Source of the DNA: CAYONQ01 sp964405375
Lineage (GTDB): Bacteria > Planctomycetota > Phycisphaerae > Sedimentisphaerales > Anaerobacaceae
Assembly: GCA_964405375.1 (NCBI GenBank)
Contig: CAYONQ010000013.1
Span: 1 to 42,892, forward strand
Direction of reading: 5' to 3'
DNA: 42,892 bases
In this document: one piece after another, positions 23,079 to 30,928 of the stretch
How the letters are laid out: every line of letters begins with the position of its first letter
Numbering within the stretch: the stretch's first letter is position 1
Notes under the pieces: generated by a model
Databases searched by the model: none
What the model was told of the DNA's origin: nothing
Seen by the model: only the letters and a program-made list of their open reading frames with translations
Made by a program: the position numbers and the translations under genes

Positions 23079-23783
23079 ATGCAGCAGGAACCACTCGATA
23101 CTAAAGGGTTGTTCAGGGCAGCACTTAAACGATTCTGTATCGTTGTGGTCTTCAGCATCGCCTTCGGGTACATCGAGGCCGCTGTGGTTGTATATCTGCG
23201 GGCGATATTTTATCCTGATGGGTTTACCTTTCCACTGGCTGAGTTCGGCACGGGAGCGCTCTGGAAGCGGCTTTTATTGACCGAGGTCGGCAGGGAAACT
23301 GCATCAATGGTTTTAATCTTCGCAGCAGCGTGGCTGTTTGGCCGAAGCTTTCGGCAGCGATTTGCGTATTTTTCAACCATCTTCGCAGTGTGGGACATCT
23401 TCTACTACATCTGGCTAAAAGTTCTCATCGACTGGCCAGGTTCGCTTATGGATTGGGACATATTGTTTTTGATACCGATGGTGTGGGCGGCGCCGGTGTC
23501 GGCGCCGGTGCTTGTGTCGCTGACGTTGCTTGCGTTTGCCGTGATAATACTGTACCGTGACTGCTGCGGCAGGGCTATTAAAGTAACGCCACTTGACTGG
23601 CTGGGGTTCGCGGTTTCCGGTATTGTTGTGGTCGGTTCATTCTGCTATGCGGGACTTTATATTGCACAGCCGGATTTCCGCTTCTTTTTCTACTGGCCGA
23701 TATTCGGGCTGGGTGAGGCGCTGGCTATAGGGCTGTTTGTAAGATGTCTTTGGAAATCTAAAAGTGCTAACCCTGATTCTTAA
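23079..23783 (+). CDS. Hypothetical integral membrane protein
   Basis: 234 residues with about six hydrophobic helices (near 18-38, 68-86, 98-113, 128-160, 174-195, 200-222). The conserved-looking opening FSIAFGYIEAAVVVYLRAIFYPDGF places a Glu in the first helix. A WDIFYYIWLKVLIDWPGSLMDWDILFLIPMVW loop is rich in Trp and Asp. I recall similar proteins only as uncharacterised membrane proteins of planctomycetes and acidobacteria. ATG 23079 with TCGGAG upstream and a near-consensus promoter indicate real expression. A single-gene unit, divergent from rbr. Confidence 0.7.
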   Translation: MQQEPLDTKGLFRAALKRFCIVVVFSIAFGYIEAAVVVYLRAIFYPDGFTFPLAEFGTGALWKRLLLTEVGRETASMVLIFAAAWLFGRSFRQRFAYFSTIFAVWDIFYYIWLKVLIDWPGSLMDWDILFLIPMVWAAPVSAPVLVSLTLLAFAVIILYRDCCGRAIKVTPLDWLGFAVSGIVVVGSFCYAGLYIAQPDFRFFFYWPIFGLGEALAIGLFVRCLWKSKSANPDS

Positions 23784-23793
23784 AAGGTAATAG

Positions 23794-23830
23794 AGATTCT
23801 TCGCTGCACTGCGTTCTGCTCAGAATGACA
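23794..23830. repeat. Dispersed intergenic repeat, uninterrupted copy
   Basis: AGATTCTTCGCTGC ... GCTCAGAATGACA immediately after the membrane-protein gene; same family as 8129-8180 and 11527-11637. Confidence 0.6.
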
Positions 23831-23863
23831 TTCGGGTCATTTTGTTAGATGTTTTTAGCTGTT

Positions 23864-24208
23864 TCAGCAGGTTAGATGCAGGGCGGCGGCAACTTTTACG
23901 CCCGTCTTTGATAATTCGTTGAACCGCTGGACGGCTTTGTAAGTGTCAAATGCCTCCAAGCGAATGTCGTTTTGCTGCAGGGTCTGTCGGGTTTGGTCGG
24001 GCACGGTCATCAGAACTGATGCGCCGCAGCCAACCACGAGAACAGCGGGTTTTGCAGCTATGATGGTCTGTAAATCTTCGACAGCCAACGAATGGCCCTG
24101 TTTTCTCCACCAATCGGGCTGGACAGTATCGCCGATGATATAGCTCGTTTTGTTCGTACCATCATCTTCAACAAAGACCTGCGCATAGCCGGTGTGGTTA
24201 TTAAGTTT
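23864..24208 (-). pseudogene. Mth938-like domain gene, 5' end missing
   Basis: The open reverse frame (114 codons) reads ...YIIGDTVQPDWWRKQGHS, LAVEDLQTIIAAKPAVLVVGCGAS, MTVPDQTRQTLQQNDIRLEAFDTYKAVQRFNEL and ALHLTC at the end, the full core of Mth938/DUF498 proteins. The usual N-terminal strand is cut and no ATG, GTG or TTG lies before the WWRKQGH part; a stop codon at 24209-24211 closes the frame. The first possible start (TTG 24088) would discard a third of the domain. The break coincides with the left edge of an AT-rich segment. Family function is unclear. Confidence 0.65.
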
Positions 24209-24250
24209 TCAAAGAGCGACTGTTATAGAAGACTATCTTATTTATCTTAC

Positions 24251-24604
24251 TCAAGGAATTTTCTGTTCTTCATCCTTTTTGTCAAGCTCCGGCAGATGAA
24301 TTGTCTTATGAATAAAATGTTGATCTAAAATGATGAGCGGGGCATAGAAATAGCCAAGACAATTGCCTCGATAAACTCGTTTCCCTGAGATATTGACGAA
24401 CAAATGGCCATGGGCATATTTGGGATACCATACATTAATATCTATCATCGATAGGCCAACATTGAATCTCGTTTTGCCTGAGAATGATGGCCCATAGGTC
24501 CCAAAGGCTGACAATATGCAATAAGAAAATAGATAGAGTAATAAAAACAAAACAACCAACAAGAAGATACGTTGCCGCTTTTTTATTCCCTTTTTCCGAA
24601 TCAT
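24251..24604 (-). CDS. Hypothetical membrane-anchored protein in AT-rich segment
   Basis: 117 residues. A very basic start (MIRKKGIKKRQR) followed by one strong transmembrane helix (FLLVVLFLLLYLFSYCILSAFG), so N-in with most of the chain outside. The outer part (GPSFSGKTRFNVGLSMIDINVWYPKYAHGHLFVNISGKRVYRGN) is beta-like; the end is charged. No family recognised, no clear ribosome binding site. AT-rich relative to its flanks, and lies with the next gene between two broken genes, so probably acquired. Confidence 0.5.
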   Translation of the reverse strand: MIRKKGIKKRQRIFLLVVLFLLLYLFSYCILSAFGTYGPSFSGKTRFNVGLSMIDINVWYPKYAHGHLFVNISGKRVYRGNCLGYFYAPLIILDQHFIHKTIHLPELDKKDEEQKIP

Positions 24605-24729
24605 GTGTTCAAAGCCAAGTCTATTTATATCACTAATGAGACATAATAATCTTACAAACTATTTAATAATAATGCAATTATGTGATATAGAAAATAGGCC
24701 AAATCTCTCAAACTTAATGGATGCACTCA

Positions 24730-25290
24730 TCATTTATTCCAAGAACCAGAAATTCGTCTTCGTCTGGCCTCCGCTTCCAATTCATCAATAACTGTTTTCA
24801 TTCGCTCAACTTCTGCTTCGCCTTGGCGTTGGAAAAATCCTTCAGGATCAAGGTGCAATTCGTGCGGCTTAGGGAAAAGATTAAATATATCTGGATGCTC
24901 ACTCATTAACCGATCCCAACTCTCAAAGTACTCAATTATTAGCTGCTGGCCCTCAGACAACGTATGTCCCCTACCAACAATACCTACACCCATAAGGCCA
25001 ACCCCGTAGACATTGTTATCAGCTAAAGCATCTTGATACTGTTGCCAAGTTGTGGGATTAGTTGCTAGGACATCTGGCATTTTCTGTATGGCATACTCAG
25101 AGCCGTTAATGGTATCTACTATATCACGGTCGGTTATTCGGCTGTCCCCAAGTCCCCGTCTCTGAAACCCAAAGAAGTTTGTTCTATACAAAATAATCGC
25201 CATGATAGCAACTATGGCAATTACTGCCACAAGCCTTGGATCCGTTGGCTCGGAAGGCGTCTTCGGTTGTGCCGCTGCCGCAGCCCTCAC
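24730..25290 (-). CDS. Hypothetical membrane-anchored protein, N-terminus fused by rearrangement
   Basis: Up to 186 residues. DPRLVAVIAIVAIMAIILY (about 18-36) is one transmembrane helix. The rest is soluble and acidic: TDRDIVDTINGSEYAIQKMPDVLATNPTTWQQYQDALADNNVYGVGLMG, then a charged coiled-looking tail EGFFQRQGEAEVERMKTVIDELEAEARRRR. The first ~17 residues in this frame (RAAAAAQPKTPSEP) are out-of-frame DUF362 DNA, so the native start was probably lost at the junction. Possible starts are GTG 25290, GTG 25230 or ATG 25203. Same strand as the 117-residue neighbour; same AT-rich segment. Function unknown. Confidence 0.5.
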   Translation of the reverse strand: MRAAAAAQPKTPSEPTDPRLVAVIAIVAIMAIILYRTNFFGFQRRGLGDSRITDRDIVDTINGSEYAIQKMPDVLATNPTTWQQYQDALADNNVYGVGLMGVGIVGRGHTLSEGQQLIIEYFESWDRLMSEHPDIFNLFPKPHELHLDPEGFFQRQGEAEVERMKTVIDELEAEARRRRISGSWNK

Positions 25291-25510
25291 CTATGGCGAT
25301 GTCTGCCTTGCAATGGGTTTTGCAGTATTTGTAAACCGCCTGTGCGGCGGCGACATTGGTGGTTACCGGCGGGGCATCGGCGTTGGTGAGATTGGGCTTT
25401 ATGATGATAAGACCGGTTTGCGAAAGTTTGTCTGCTGCGCCAATCAAATCCAGCGCCTTTGCAACGCTCGCTCCGTAATCGGCAAATTCAACCTTTGCGA
25501 CCTGACTCAT
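25184..25510 (-). pseudogene. 5' fragment of a DUF362 (iron-sulfur-type) protein gene
   Basis: The first ~95 residues match DUF362 proteins: VAKVEFADYGASVAKALDLIGA, LIIIKPNLTNADAPPVTTN, AVYKYCKTHCKADIAIGEGCGSG, TTEDAFRANG. After RANG (about 25222-25230) the frame runs into SKACGSNCHSCYHGDYFV, which is the out-of-frame coding sequence of the neighbouring hypothetical gene. Full members are about 300 residues, so two thirds is gone. Directly before the ATG there is a 7-nt repeat array instead of a ribosome binding site. Interpreted as a gene broken by the insertion or replacement that also truncated the Mth938-like gene. Confidence 0.75.
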
Positions 25511-25512
25511 AA

Positions 25513-25547
25513 ATTCGTGAATCGTGGTTCGTATTTCTTGAATCGTA
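25513..25547. repeat. Heptad repeat array (AATCGTG-type), 5 units
   Basis: ATTCGTG AATCGTG GTTCGTA TTTCTTG AATCGTA, ending 2 nt from the ATG of the broken DUF362 gene and occupying its Shine-Dalgarno position. The rest of the 25548-25828 spacer shows no gene. Confidence 0.7.
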
Positions 25548-25828
25548 AAAGCAGTTGCTCATCCCGCATATTCAGAAAGCGGACCAGGGTCATTTCGTTG
25601 TCTTTTTTGTCTAAAGGACAGATATAGTAAATCCTCGTACATATTACAACTTAAAAACATAGCAGCGGAACTAAAGAGCAGCCGACTATGGATGGGCATA
25701 AGCCAAACAAGTGAACCGATAGCAGTATTTCAGGTATTTTCTTGCTCTCTGTTACAAAGAATTATAAGCTATCTTCGTTGATACATAGCGTTATTACGCA
25801 GGCAAATTAACCGAGCGATTGGGTTGCT

Positions 25829-27223
25829 ATGCCGTATAATATTCGAATTGTGAGCACATATCCGCCTCGCAAGTGCGGGATAGGGACGTTTTCGCGTGAT
25901 TTGGCGAACGCTCTGGAGCATTTTACGGGCGAGGTCGGCCATATAAGGGTTACGGCTATTGATAACGAGGGCCTGCCTTATGACATTCCCGTTGACCTCG
26001 TAATCGACCAGTATAATCCCGAATCGTGGCGTTATGCCGTAAAAGACACTATTGCCAGAGCAAACGAAGGTACCAATCCAACGGCTGTCATCCTCCAGCA
26101 CGAATACGGCCTCGACCCGGACGGCAACGGGCGGGACGGTCAGAGCAGCAACTTCGTGGATATGGCGGGAGCGTTTACCGCACAGGGGCTGATGACCTTA
26201 GTGTATCTTCACACGGTTCTTGACGAGCCGGACGCTTATCAGAAAAAAGTTCTGCAAGAGCTCGCCAACCATAGCGACGGGCTTATTGTCACAACAGAAA
26301 GCGCCATTCATCTACTCGGGTCGAAGCTGTATGAAATCGACCACGCCAAGTTAAAACATATAGACCACGGCATCCGGATGCAGCATCCTTCTCAGTATGA
26401 CAGGTTGGGTATAAAGGGAGAATACGGGCTCAAGGACCGGTTTCTTATTACAACGCTGGGGCTTTTGTCAACGGACAAGGGGATACGATACGGCATTCGG
26501 GCTTACGGCAGGTTTCTACAGGAATCCTGCACGGACAGTCAGAGGAAGAGTATTTTGTATCTGATTGCGGGCCAATGCCATCCCGAGTTTGTAAAAGCGG
26601 ACGGCGGCAGGGAATACGAGAACTATCAGGCCGCCTTATCCAAGGCGCTGGAAGAATCTAACATGAGATGGTGTAAAGTTAAAGGGCTCAAAGGCGTGGA
26701 TTTTGAGAGGTATGATGTTGTCTTTCTTGATACGTTTCTGGATGAAAAGACCTTGTTGAGGCTGTATGGTGCGACAAATGTTATGGTTTTGCCGTACCTG
26801 AATATGCAGCAGACATCAAGCGGCATATTGGCGGATACATTAGGGTCAGGCAGAGTTGCGATAGCAGCTAAATTCAGATATGCGGTCGAGCTGATTCACT
26901 CGAACAGACGTTGTCCGAGCGGTCTTATCCTTGGCCGGCACAGCAGGGGTATTCTCGTTGACGCCGGTGAGCCGTCAGTCGAACAGATAGCGGAGGCCCT
27001 TGATTATCTGGTTTTCAACAAGAGCAAACGGCTCAAGATGGAGAAACAGGCGCAGCAGAGAGGTTATCAGATGAGGTGGCAAAACACGGCGTGGGCGTTA
27101 CTGCAGCATATCGAGTTTATCAAGGAGCAGAAAGAAATAGTAACCGGCAGAGGGCTGACATTCGAAAGGGAAAGGCCGTCTATTTTTCAGAAGAGGAGGC
27201 AATTAGCCGCCGAAGATAAATAA
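25829..27223 (+). CDS. Glycosyltransferase (GT4-like)
   Basis: 464 residues in two Rossmann-like halves. The N-terminal half has the GT-B opening IRIVSTYPPRKCGIGTFSRDLANAL (Gly-rich donor/acceptor loop) and VILQHEYGL. The C-terminal half has ITTLGLLSTDKGIRYGIRA, LYLIAGQCHPE, VVFLDTFLDEKTLLRLYGATNVMVLPYLNMQQTSSGILADTLGSGRVAIAAK, the GT4 nucleotide-sugar region (an E-x7-E is not obvious; QQTSSGILADTLG takes its place). Similar proteins often lie beside glucosidase or mannan-related genes; none is here. ATG 25829 with only a weak ribosome binding site. Followed by a strong hairpin. Sugar and acceptor unknown. Confidence 0.82.
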   Translation: MPYNIRIVSTYPPRKCGIGTFSRDLANALEHFTGEVGHIRVTAIDNEGLPYDIPVDLVIDQYNPESWRYAVKDTIARANEGTNPTAVILQHEYGLDPDGNGRDGQSSNFVDMAGAFTAQGLMTLVYLHTVLDEPDAYQKKVLQELANHSDGLIVTTESAIHLLGSKLYEIDHAKLKHIDHGIRMQHPSQYDRLGIKGEYGLKDRFLITTLGLLSTDKGIRYGIRAYGRFLQESCTDSQRKSILYLIAGQCHPEFVKADGGREYENYQAALSKALEESNMRWCKVKGLKGVDFERYDVVFLDTFLDEKTLLRLYGATNVMVLPYLNMQQTSSGILADTLGSGRVAIAAKFRYAVELIHSNRRCPSGLILGRHSRGILVDAGEPSVEQIAEALDYLVFNKSKRLKMEKQAQQRGYQMRWQNTAWALLQHIEFIKEQKEIVTGRGLTFERERPSIFQKRRQLAAEDK

Positions 27224-27224
27224 G

Positions 27225-27256
27225 AAAGCCATCAATGCAGAAGCAATGATGGCTTT
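27225..27256. terminator. Bidirectional terminator hairpin
   Basis: AAAGCCATCA-A-TGC / GCA-A-TGATGGCTTT: 10 + 3 bp with one A-A mismatch and an AGAA loop. On the reverse strand it is followed by CTTATTTATCTT, so it best ends the small basic-peptide gene; it may also serve the glycosyltransferase transcript. Confidence 0.6.
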
Positions 27257-27281
27257 ACGGCAGTGCGTAATTCAGGGCTGT

Positions 27282-27353
27282 TTACTTTTTCTTTTTGGGT
27301 GCTCTACGCTGCGATGCTTTCTTCGCTTTTGGCTTTGCTTTTGCTTTTGCCAT
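27282..27353 (-). CDS. 23-residue Lys/Ala-rich basic peptide
   Basis: ATG at 27353 encodes MAKAKAKPKAKKASQ and then a basic tail of Arg, Pro and Lys, 23 residues in all with 10 Lys, 2 Arg and 6 Ala. The ribosome binding site is a perfect AAGGAGG 8 nt before the ATG, stronger than that of most genes in the window, and a terminator hairpin follows the stop. That combination argues for a real, well-translated gene. The composition resembles the C-terminal tails of histone H1-like and other nucleic-acid-binding proteins, so DNA or RNA binding is a guess. It is below the size limit of most gene callers. Confidence 0.6.
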   Translation of the reverse strand: MAKAKAKPKAKKASQRRAPKKKK

Positions 27354-27511
27354 TTTCTAAACCTCCTTGTGATTAAGAATTATATTTTGCCTTAAGGCAT
27401 CCGCCAGAAGGCGTTTTCCGTAATCCACAGGATGCCTGTCGGCAGGAGTCCATAGGACTGTGGCCTGCGGATAACAGATACCGCACAAACAACAGCTTTT
27501 TGATGATTTTT

Positions 27512-28567
27512 CTATACCACAACTTTATGTTTACCGGGGCGCAGTAAAATCTCGGACAATTTATTTATATCTGTTTCGGCACTATTAAACACAGGAACGT
27601 CGGTAAAGGCGGCAAGCTCTCTTATATGCAGCGGCGAACTGGAGCAAATGCCCGACAGCGCATCGGGCCGCAGGCCGAAACTGTGCAAGACATTCAAGCC
27701 GCCGATTGCACCGAAGGCATCGTTGGCACAGAAAATCAGCTTGTGAATCCTTTCTCGCAGTTCGGGCGAATTCAGCATTATAGCGGTTTCCCGCTGGATA
27801 AGCCCATCGGCCAGCTCCACGACCCAGAAATTCTTAGGGTTATTGGCGTATTTCAAGTCAAGCTGATTAAAGATGCTCAAAAGCTCATCCTTCTCGATAA
27901 GATATGTCGATGGATATCCGAGGTAAGTGAAGTCGGCGTAGGGGTTTGCTCCGGCGTCGTTCATAAGGAGGATGTCCTTAAGTCCTGCGGTGCCGGTTAT
28001 TTTGGAGGCCCTTACTTTAAGTCCTTTTGCTTTCACGGCCCGACAGCATGCGGCGGCGGCCATACTTTTTCCCGAGTTCATTGATGTGCCACAGATAAGG
28101 ACCATCTTTGCGCGCGGGAGCTTTTTTACGGTTCTGCGGGCTTTTATAAGCGAAAAATTGCGTGTATTTAATACATTGCCTGATTTGTCGCAGACGTAAC
28201 CGAGCATTTTTACCTTCGTAGCGTCTATTATCATCGAGTTTTTGGTCTTGACGACGCCGACGATTCCGGAGCGTGCGAGGAGGTCGATTTCCTCTGCAAT
28301 TTCATCAGGTACAATGCCTTCATAGAAGTCCGGAGCGTATCTGGTGCCAAATACAAAGACCGCTTTTGTGCCGTCATTTATCATATGTATTCGGCCATAA
28401 GCGTTTTCCAGGGACGAGTGTTTCCCTATGCGATGAATTGCTCCGTAGGCGACATCGCCCACCTGCGGCTGCCTATCGGTAAATCCGTAAAATTTTATCT
28501 GGCTGCGTCTGATAGTTAATGCGGCGCTTGGAAGAATAAAGCCCTCGTCAATTCTGTTCATAGTCAT
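27512..28567 (-). CDS. P-loop NTPase-like protein of unknown function
   Basis: 351 residues. The N-terminal ~150 residues are beta-rich (FYGFTDRQPQVGDVAYGAI, AVFVFGTRYAPDFYEGIVP). From 154 a P-loop domain begins: KMVLICGTSMNSGKS (Walker A at 160-168), then a MobB/dethiobiotin-synthetase-like order of GLKVRASKITGTAGLKD, the catalytic-looking WVVELADGLIQRE and KLIFCANDAFGAIGGLNVLH. The layout recalls DUF1611-type enzymes but is not a clear match. A nucleotide-dependent activity is likely; the substrate is unknown. ATG 28567 with GGAGAGC upstream. It follows the TetR gene by 93 nt on the same strand and may be in its regulon: a CAATCGGTC half-site (28613-28621) lies between them. Confidence 0.65.
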   Translation of the reverse strand: MTMNRIDEGFILPSAALTIRRSQIKFYGFTDRQPQVGDVAYGAIHRIGKHSSLENAYGRIHMINDGTKAVFVFGTRYAPDFYEGIVPDEIAEEIDLLARSGIVGVVKTKNSMIIDATKVKMLGYVCDKSGNVLNTRNFSLIKARRTVKKLPRAKMVLICGTSMNSGKSMAAAACCRAVKAKGLKVRASKITGTAGLKDILLMNDAGANPYADFTYLGYPSTYLIEKDELLSIFNQLDLKYANNPKNFWVVELADGLIQRETAIMLNSPELRERIHKLIFCANDAFGAIGGLNVLHSFGLRPDALSGICSSSPLHIRELAAFTDVPVFNSAETDINKLSEILLRPGKHKVVV

Positions 28568-28660
28568 AACGCTCTCCGATAGAGCTTTTGCGGTTCCCCA
28601 TCCTGCTCGCCGTCAATCGGTCCTAAGGCATTGTCTATCTCATAGTTATCTGTTCTCATA

Positions 28661-29293
28661 TTATCGTCCGAGGAACGCACATAAGCTTTTTACAAAGGCC
28701 CTTCTAAGCGGTTTGATGCTTGTATCGATTTCAGCCTCCGTCATACCAATCATAGCAAATGAGAAGAACCCAAATACGAATCCTGCCACGGCACAGGCCA
28801 GACGACGGACTTTCAAGGGGCCTATCCGCGGCGAGAGATAAGCTGAAACCTGGCCTTCAATCTCCTGGAGGTATCGCAAGTAAGGTTCTTCCAGCTCATC
28901 CAAGGTATCTGACTGAAGTTTTAGCAGAAGTTTACCTTGGGAAAGCAAAATAAACTCTTCCCTGGAATCTGCCATGAAACTGTAATGAGCATTCAACAGG
29001 CGTTCCAGCATCTGCTCCAGGGTGTCAGGGGCGGTATCGTATGAGCGGATACGCTCAATTAAATGCCCTATCGCTTCTTCCACCAGTGTAACAACAATTT
29101 CCTGCTTATCCTCAAAATACTGGTAGAGGGTTCCTTTTCCGAGGTCGGCTTTTTCGGTGATATCTTCGACGGTGGCGGCATCAACAGTTTTTTCGCTGAA
29201 GACATCCAAGGCCGCCTTTTTCAGTTTCCTTCGGGTGCTTTTAGCTCTTTTTTGCAGTCTATCTTTTCCGGGTTTCTTCGTTTGGGTATTCAT
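28661..29293 (-). CDS. TetR-family transcriptional regulator
   Basis: 210 residues. The HTH region spans about 20-68: RRKLKKAALDVFSEKTVDAATVEDITEKADLGKGTLYQYFEDKQEIV, the canonical TetR signature. The C-terminal ligand domain is helical (LLNAHYSFMADSREEFILLSQGKLLLKL) and unassigned. Two palindromic boxes lie 5-37 nt upstream of its start, the expected place for autoregulation. It is divergent from the polyamine operon, so those genes are likely co-regulated; the P-loop gene is downstream. The ligand might be a polyamine or agmatine, but only the location suggests this. Confidence 0.9.
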   Translation of the reverse strand: MNTQTKKPGKDRLQKRAKSTRRKLKKAALDVFSEKTVDAATVEDITEKADLGKGTLYQYFEDKQEIVVTLVEEAIGHLIERIRSYDTAPDTLEQMLERLLNAHYSFMADSREEFILLSQGKLLLKLQSDTLDELEEPYLRYLQEIEGQVSAYLSPRIGPLKVRRLACAVAGFVFGFFSFAMIGMTEAEIDTSIKPLRRAFVKSLCAFLGR

Positions 29294-29297
29294 AAAT

Positions 29298-29330
29298 TTG
29301 ACTGTTTAGTCAATCCTGACCAATCGGTCA
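29298..29330. promoter_or_regulatory. Tandem TetR operator palindromes
   Basis: Box 1, TTGACTGTTTAGTCAA (29298-29313): 6-bp perfect arms, 4-nt spacer. Box 2, TGACCAATCGGTCA (29317-29330): 5-bp perfect arms, same 4-nt spacer. Both share the core TGAC-N6-GTCA and lie between the tetR start and the divergent arginine decarboxylase gene. Confidence 0.75.
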
Positions 29331-29495
29331 AGAAAAAAAATCGCCTGCCGCAAAAAAATTTGACTTTTCACGAAAAAATACTACGCTTATTCGGCTGTGC
29401 AAAATCATAAGCCGGTGGTCCGGTTTTGTGAAGGGTCCTGGAGACCAATAGATGTTACGAGAATTGAGGATACTATGTGTTTACAGGAGAGCGTA

Positions 29496-30047
29496 ATGAA
29501 TAATCTTGTTCCTACCAAAGTGTTTCTGACCAAGGGTGTAGGTCAGCATAAGTACCAATTGAAATCTTTCGAAGAGTCGCTCAGGAAAGCAGGGGTTGCC
29601 CAGCAGAATCTGGTTCAGGTGTCGTCCATCCTGCCGTCAAGGTGCAAAGTTATAAGCTGTGAGGCAGGGTTGAGAAAGCTGATTCCGGGCGAAATATGCT
29701 ATTGTGTAATGGCCAAGGCCGATACAAATGAACACGGCAGATTAGTCGCCTCGTCAGTAGGAATTGCTATTCCTAAAGACAGCAATAAATGGGGGTACCT
29801 TAGCGAGGTGCATGGCCACGGTATGAATCAGCGAGAAGCAGCGGATATGGCCGAGGATTTAGCGGCGGCGATGCTCGGGACGACTCTGGGGCTGGAGGTT
29901 GACCCAAACAAAGCATGGTCAGAAAAAGAACAGGTGTATAAAGCCAGCGGATTGATAATCAGAACATCCAACGCTACTCAGACCGCCCGCGGACAGAAGG
30001 ACCTCTGGACAACCACAGTAGCGCTGGCAATGTTTCTGTTCGATTGA
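29496..30047 (+). CDS. pdaD: Pyruvoyl-dependent arginine decarboxylase
   Basis: 183 residues from ATG 29496 (MNNLVPTKVFLTKGVGQHKY), with CAGGAG 6-7 nt upstream; the frame is open from 29397. It matches archaeal PvlArgDC throughout: SFEESLRKAGV, LVQVSSILP where the proenzyme cleaves itself between Ser43 and Ser44 to form the pyruvoyl group, GEICYCVMAKADTNE, VASSVGIAIPKD, YLSEVHGHG and TTTVALAMF. It makes agmatine from arginine, the substrate of the next gene. It replaces PLP-type SpeA. First gene of an operon with speB and a DHS-like gene. Confidence 0.93.
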   Translation: MNNLVPTKVFLTKGVGQHKYQLKSFEESLRKAGVAQQNLVQVSSILPSRCKVISCEAGLRKLIPGEICYCVMAKADTNEHGRLVASSVGIAIPKDSNKWGYLSEVHGHGMNQREAADMAEDLAAAMLGTTLGLEVDPNKAWSEKEQVYKASGLIIRTSNATQTARGQKDLWTTTVALAMFLFD

Positions 30048-30072
30048 ATAGGCGGGGTCGGGGCAAAACGTT

Positions 30073-30927
30073 ATGGAAGAGACAATCAGCTTCGGCTATT
30101 TACCCGAAGAATACTGCGAGCCGGAAGGGTCCAAGGTCATTATCATTCCCGTTGCCTACGACGGGACAAGCACGTGGCTAAAGGGAGCCGGTAAAGGGCC
30201 GGCGGCGATAATCGAGGCCTCGGCCAATATGGAGCTATACGACATAGAGACCGATTCGGAGGTTTACAAGAAAGGCATATTTACAGAAAATACGATAGAG
30301 GCGGATACAACAGTTACGGAAATTATCGAGGCGGTTTTCGAAACAGCCCAGTACCATCTCGAAATAGGCAAATTCGTTGTTGTCATAGGCGGGGAACACT
30401 CCGTTAGTATCGGCTCTATCAAAGCGCACGCTGAAAGCTATAAGGGCCTCGGCGTTCTGCAGCTCGACGCCCATTCGGATTTGAGAGACGAGTACAACGG
30501 CTCAAAGTATAATCATGCCTGTGTTATGGCCAGGGTTAAAGAGCTGTGTCCCATTGTGCAGGTGGGTATTAGAAGTATGGACTCTTCCGAAAAGCAATTT
30601 GCAGACGAGGAGAACATCTTTTTTGCGAAGGATATCCACAACAAAAGCGGCTGGATTGAAAAGGTTGTTTCACGATTGCCCAAGAAGGTCTATATAACCA
30701 TCGACCTCGATGTTTTCGACCCTTCAATAATGCCTTCCACCGGCACCCCGGAACCGGGAGGGTTGCCGTGGTATGATATTTTGGCCTTATGCAGGCGTGT
30801 TTTTGAGAAAAGAAACGTCGTCGGATTCGACGTTGTTGAGCTGTGTCCCGACGACAAAAATAAGGCACCGGATTTCCTTGCGGCCAAGCTTATCTACAAG
30901 CTATTGAGTTACAAGTTCGGAGGTTGA
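30073..30927 (+). CDS. speB: Agmatinase
   Basis: 284 residues of the ureohydrolase family. The Mn2+ ligands are all visible: GGEHS (His), DAHSDLRDEY (Asp-His-Asp) and TIDLDVFDPSIMP (Asp, Asp). The C-terminal GFDVVELCPD is typical. It hydrolyses agmatine to putrescine plus urea. The gene starts 25 nt after pdaD, which makes agmatine, so the substrate assignment over arginase or guanidinobutyrase is supported by context. Its last codons hold GGAGG, the ribosome binding site for the DHS-like gene, 1 nt separating stop and start. Confidence 0.93.
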   Translation: MEETISFGYLPEEYCEPEGSKVIIIPVAYDGTSTWLKGAGKGPAAIIEASANMELYDIETDSEVYKKGIFTENTIEADTTVTEIIEAVFETAQYHLEIGKFVVVIGGEHSVSIGSIKAHAESYKGLGVLQLDAHSDLRDEYNGSKYNHACVMARVKELCPIVQVGIRSMDSSEKQFADEENIFFAKDIHNKSGWIEKVVSRLPKKVYITIDLDVFDPSIMPSTGTPEPGGLPWYDILALCRRVFEKRNVVGFDVVELCPDDKNKAPDFLAAKLIYKLLSYKFGG

Positions 30928-30928
30928 A

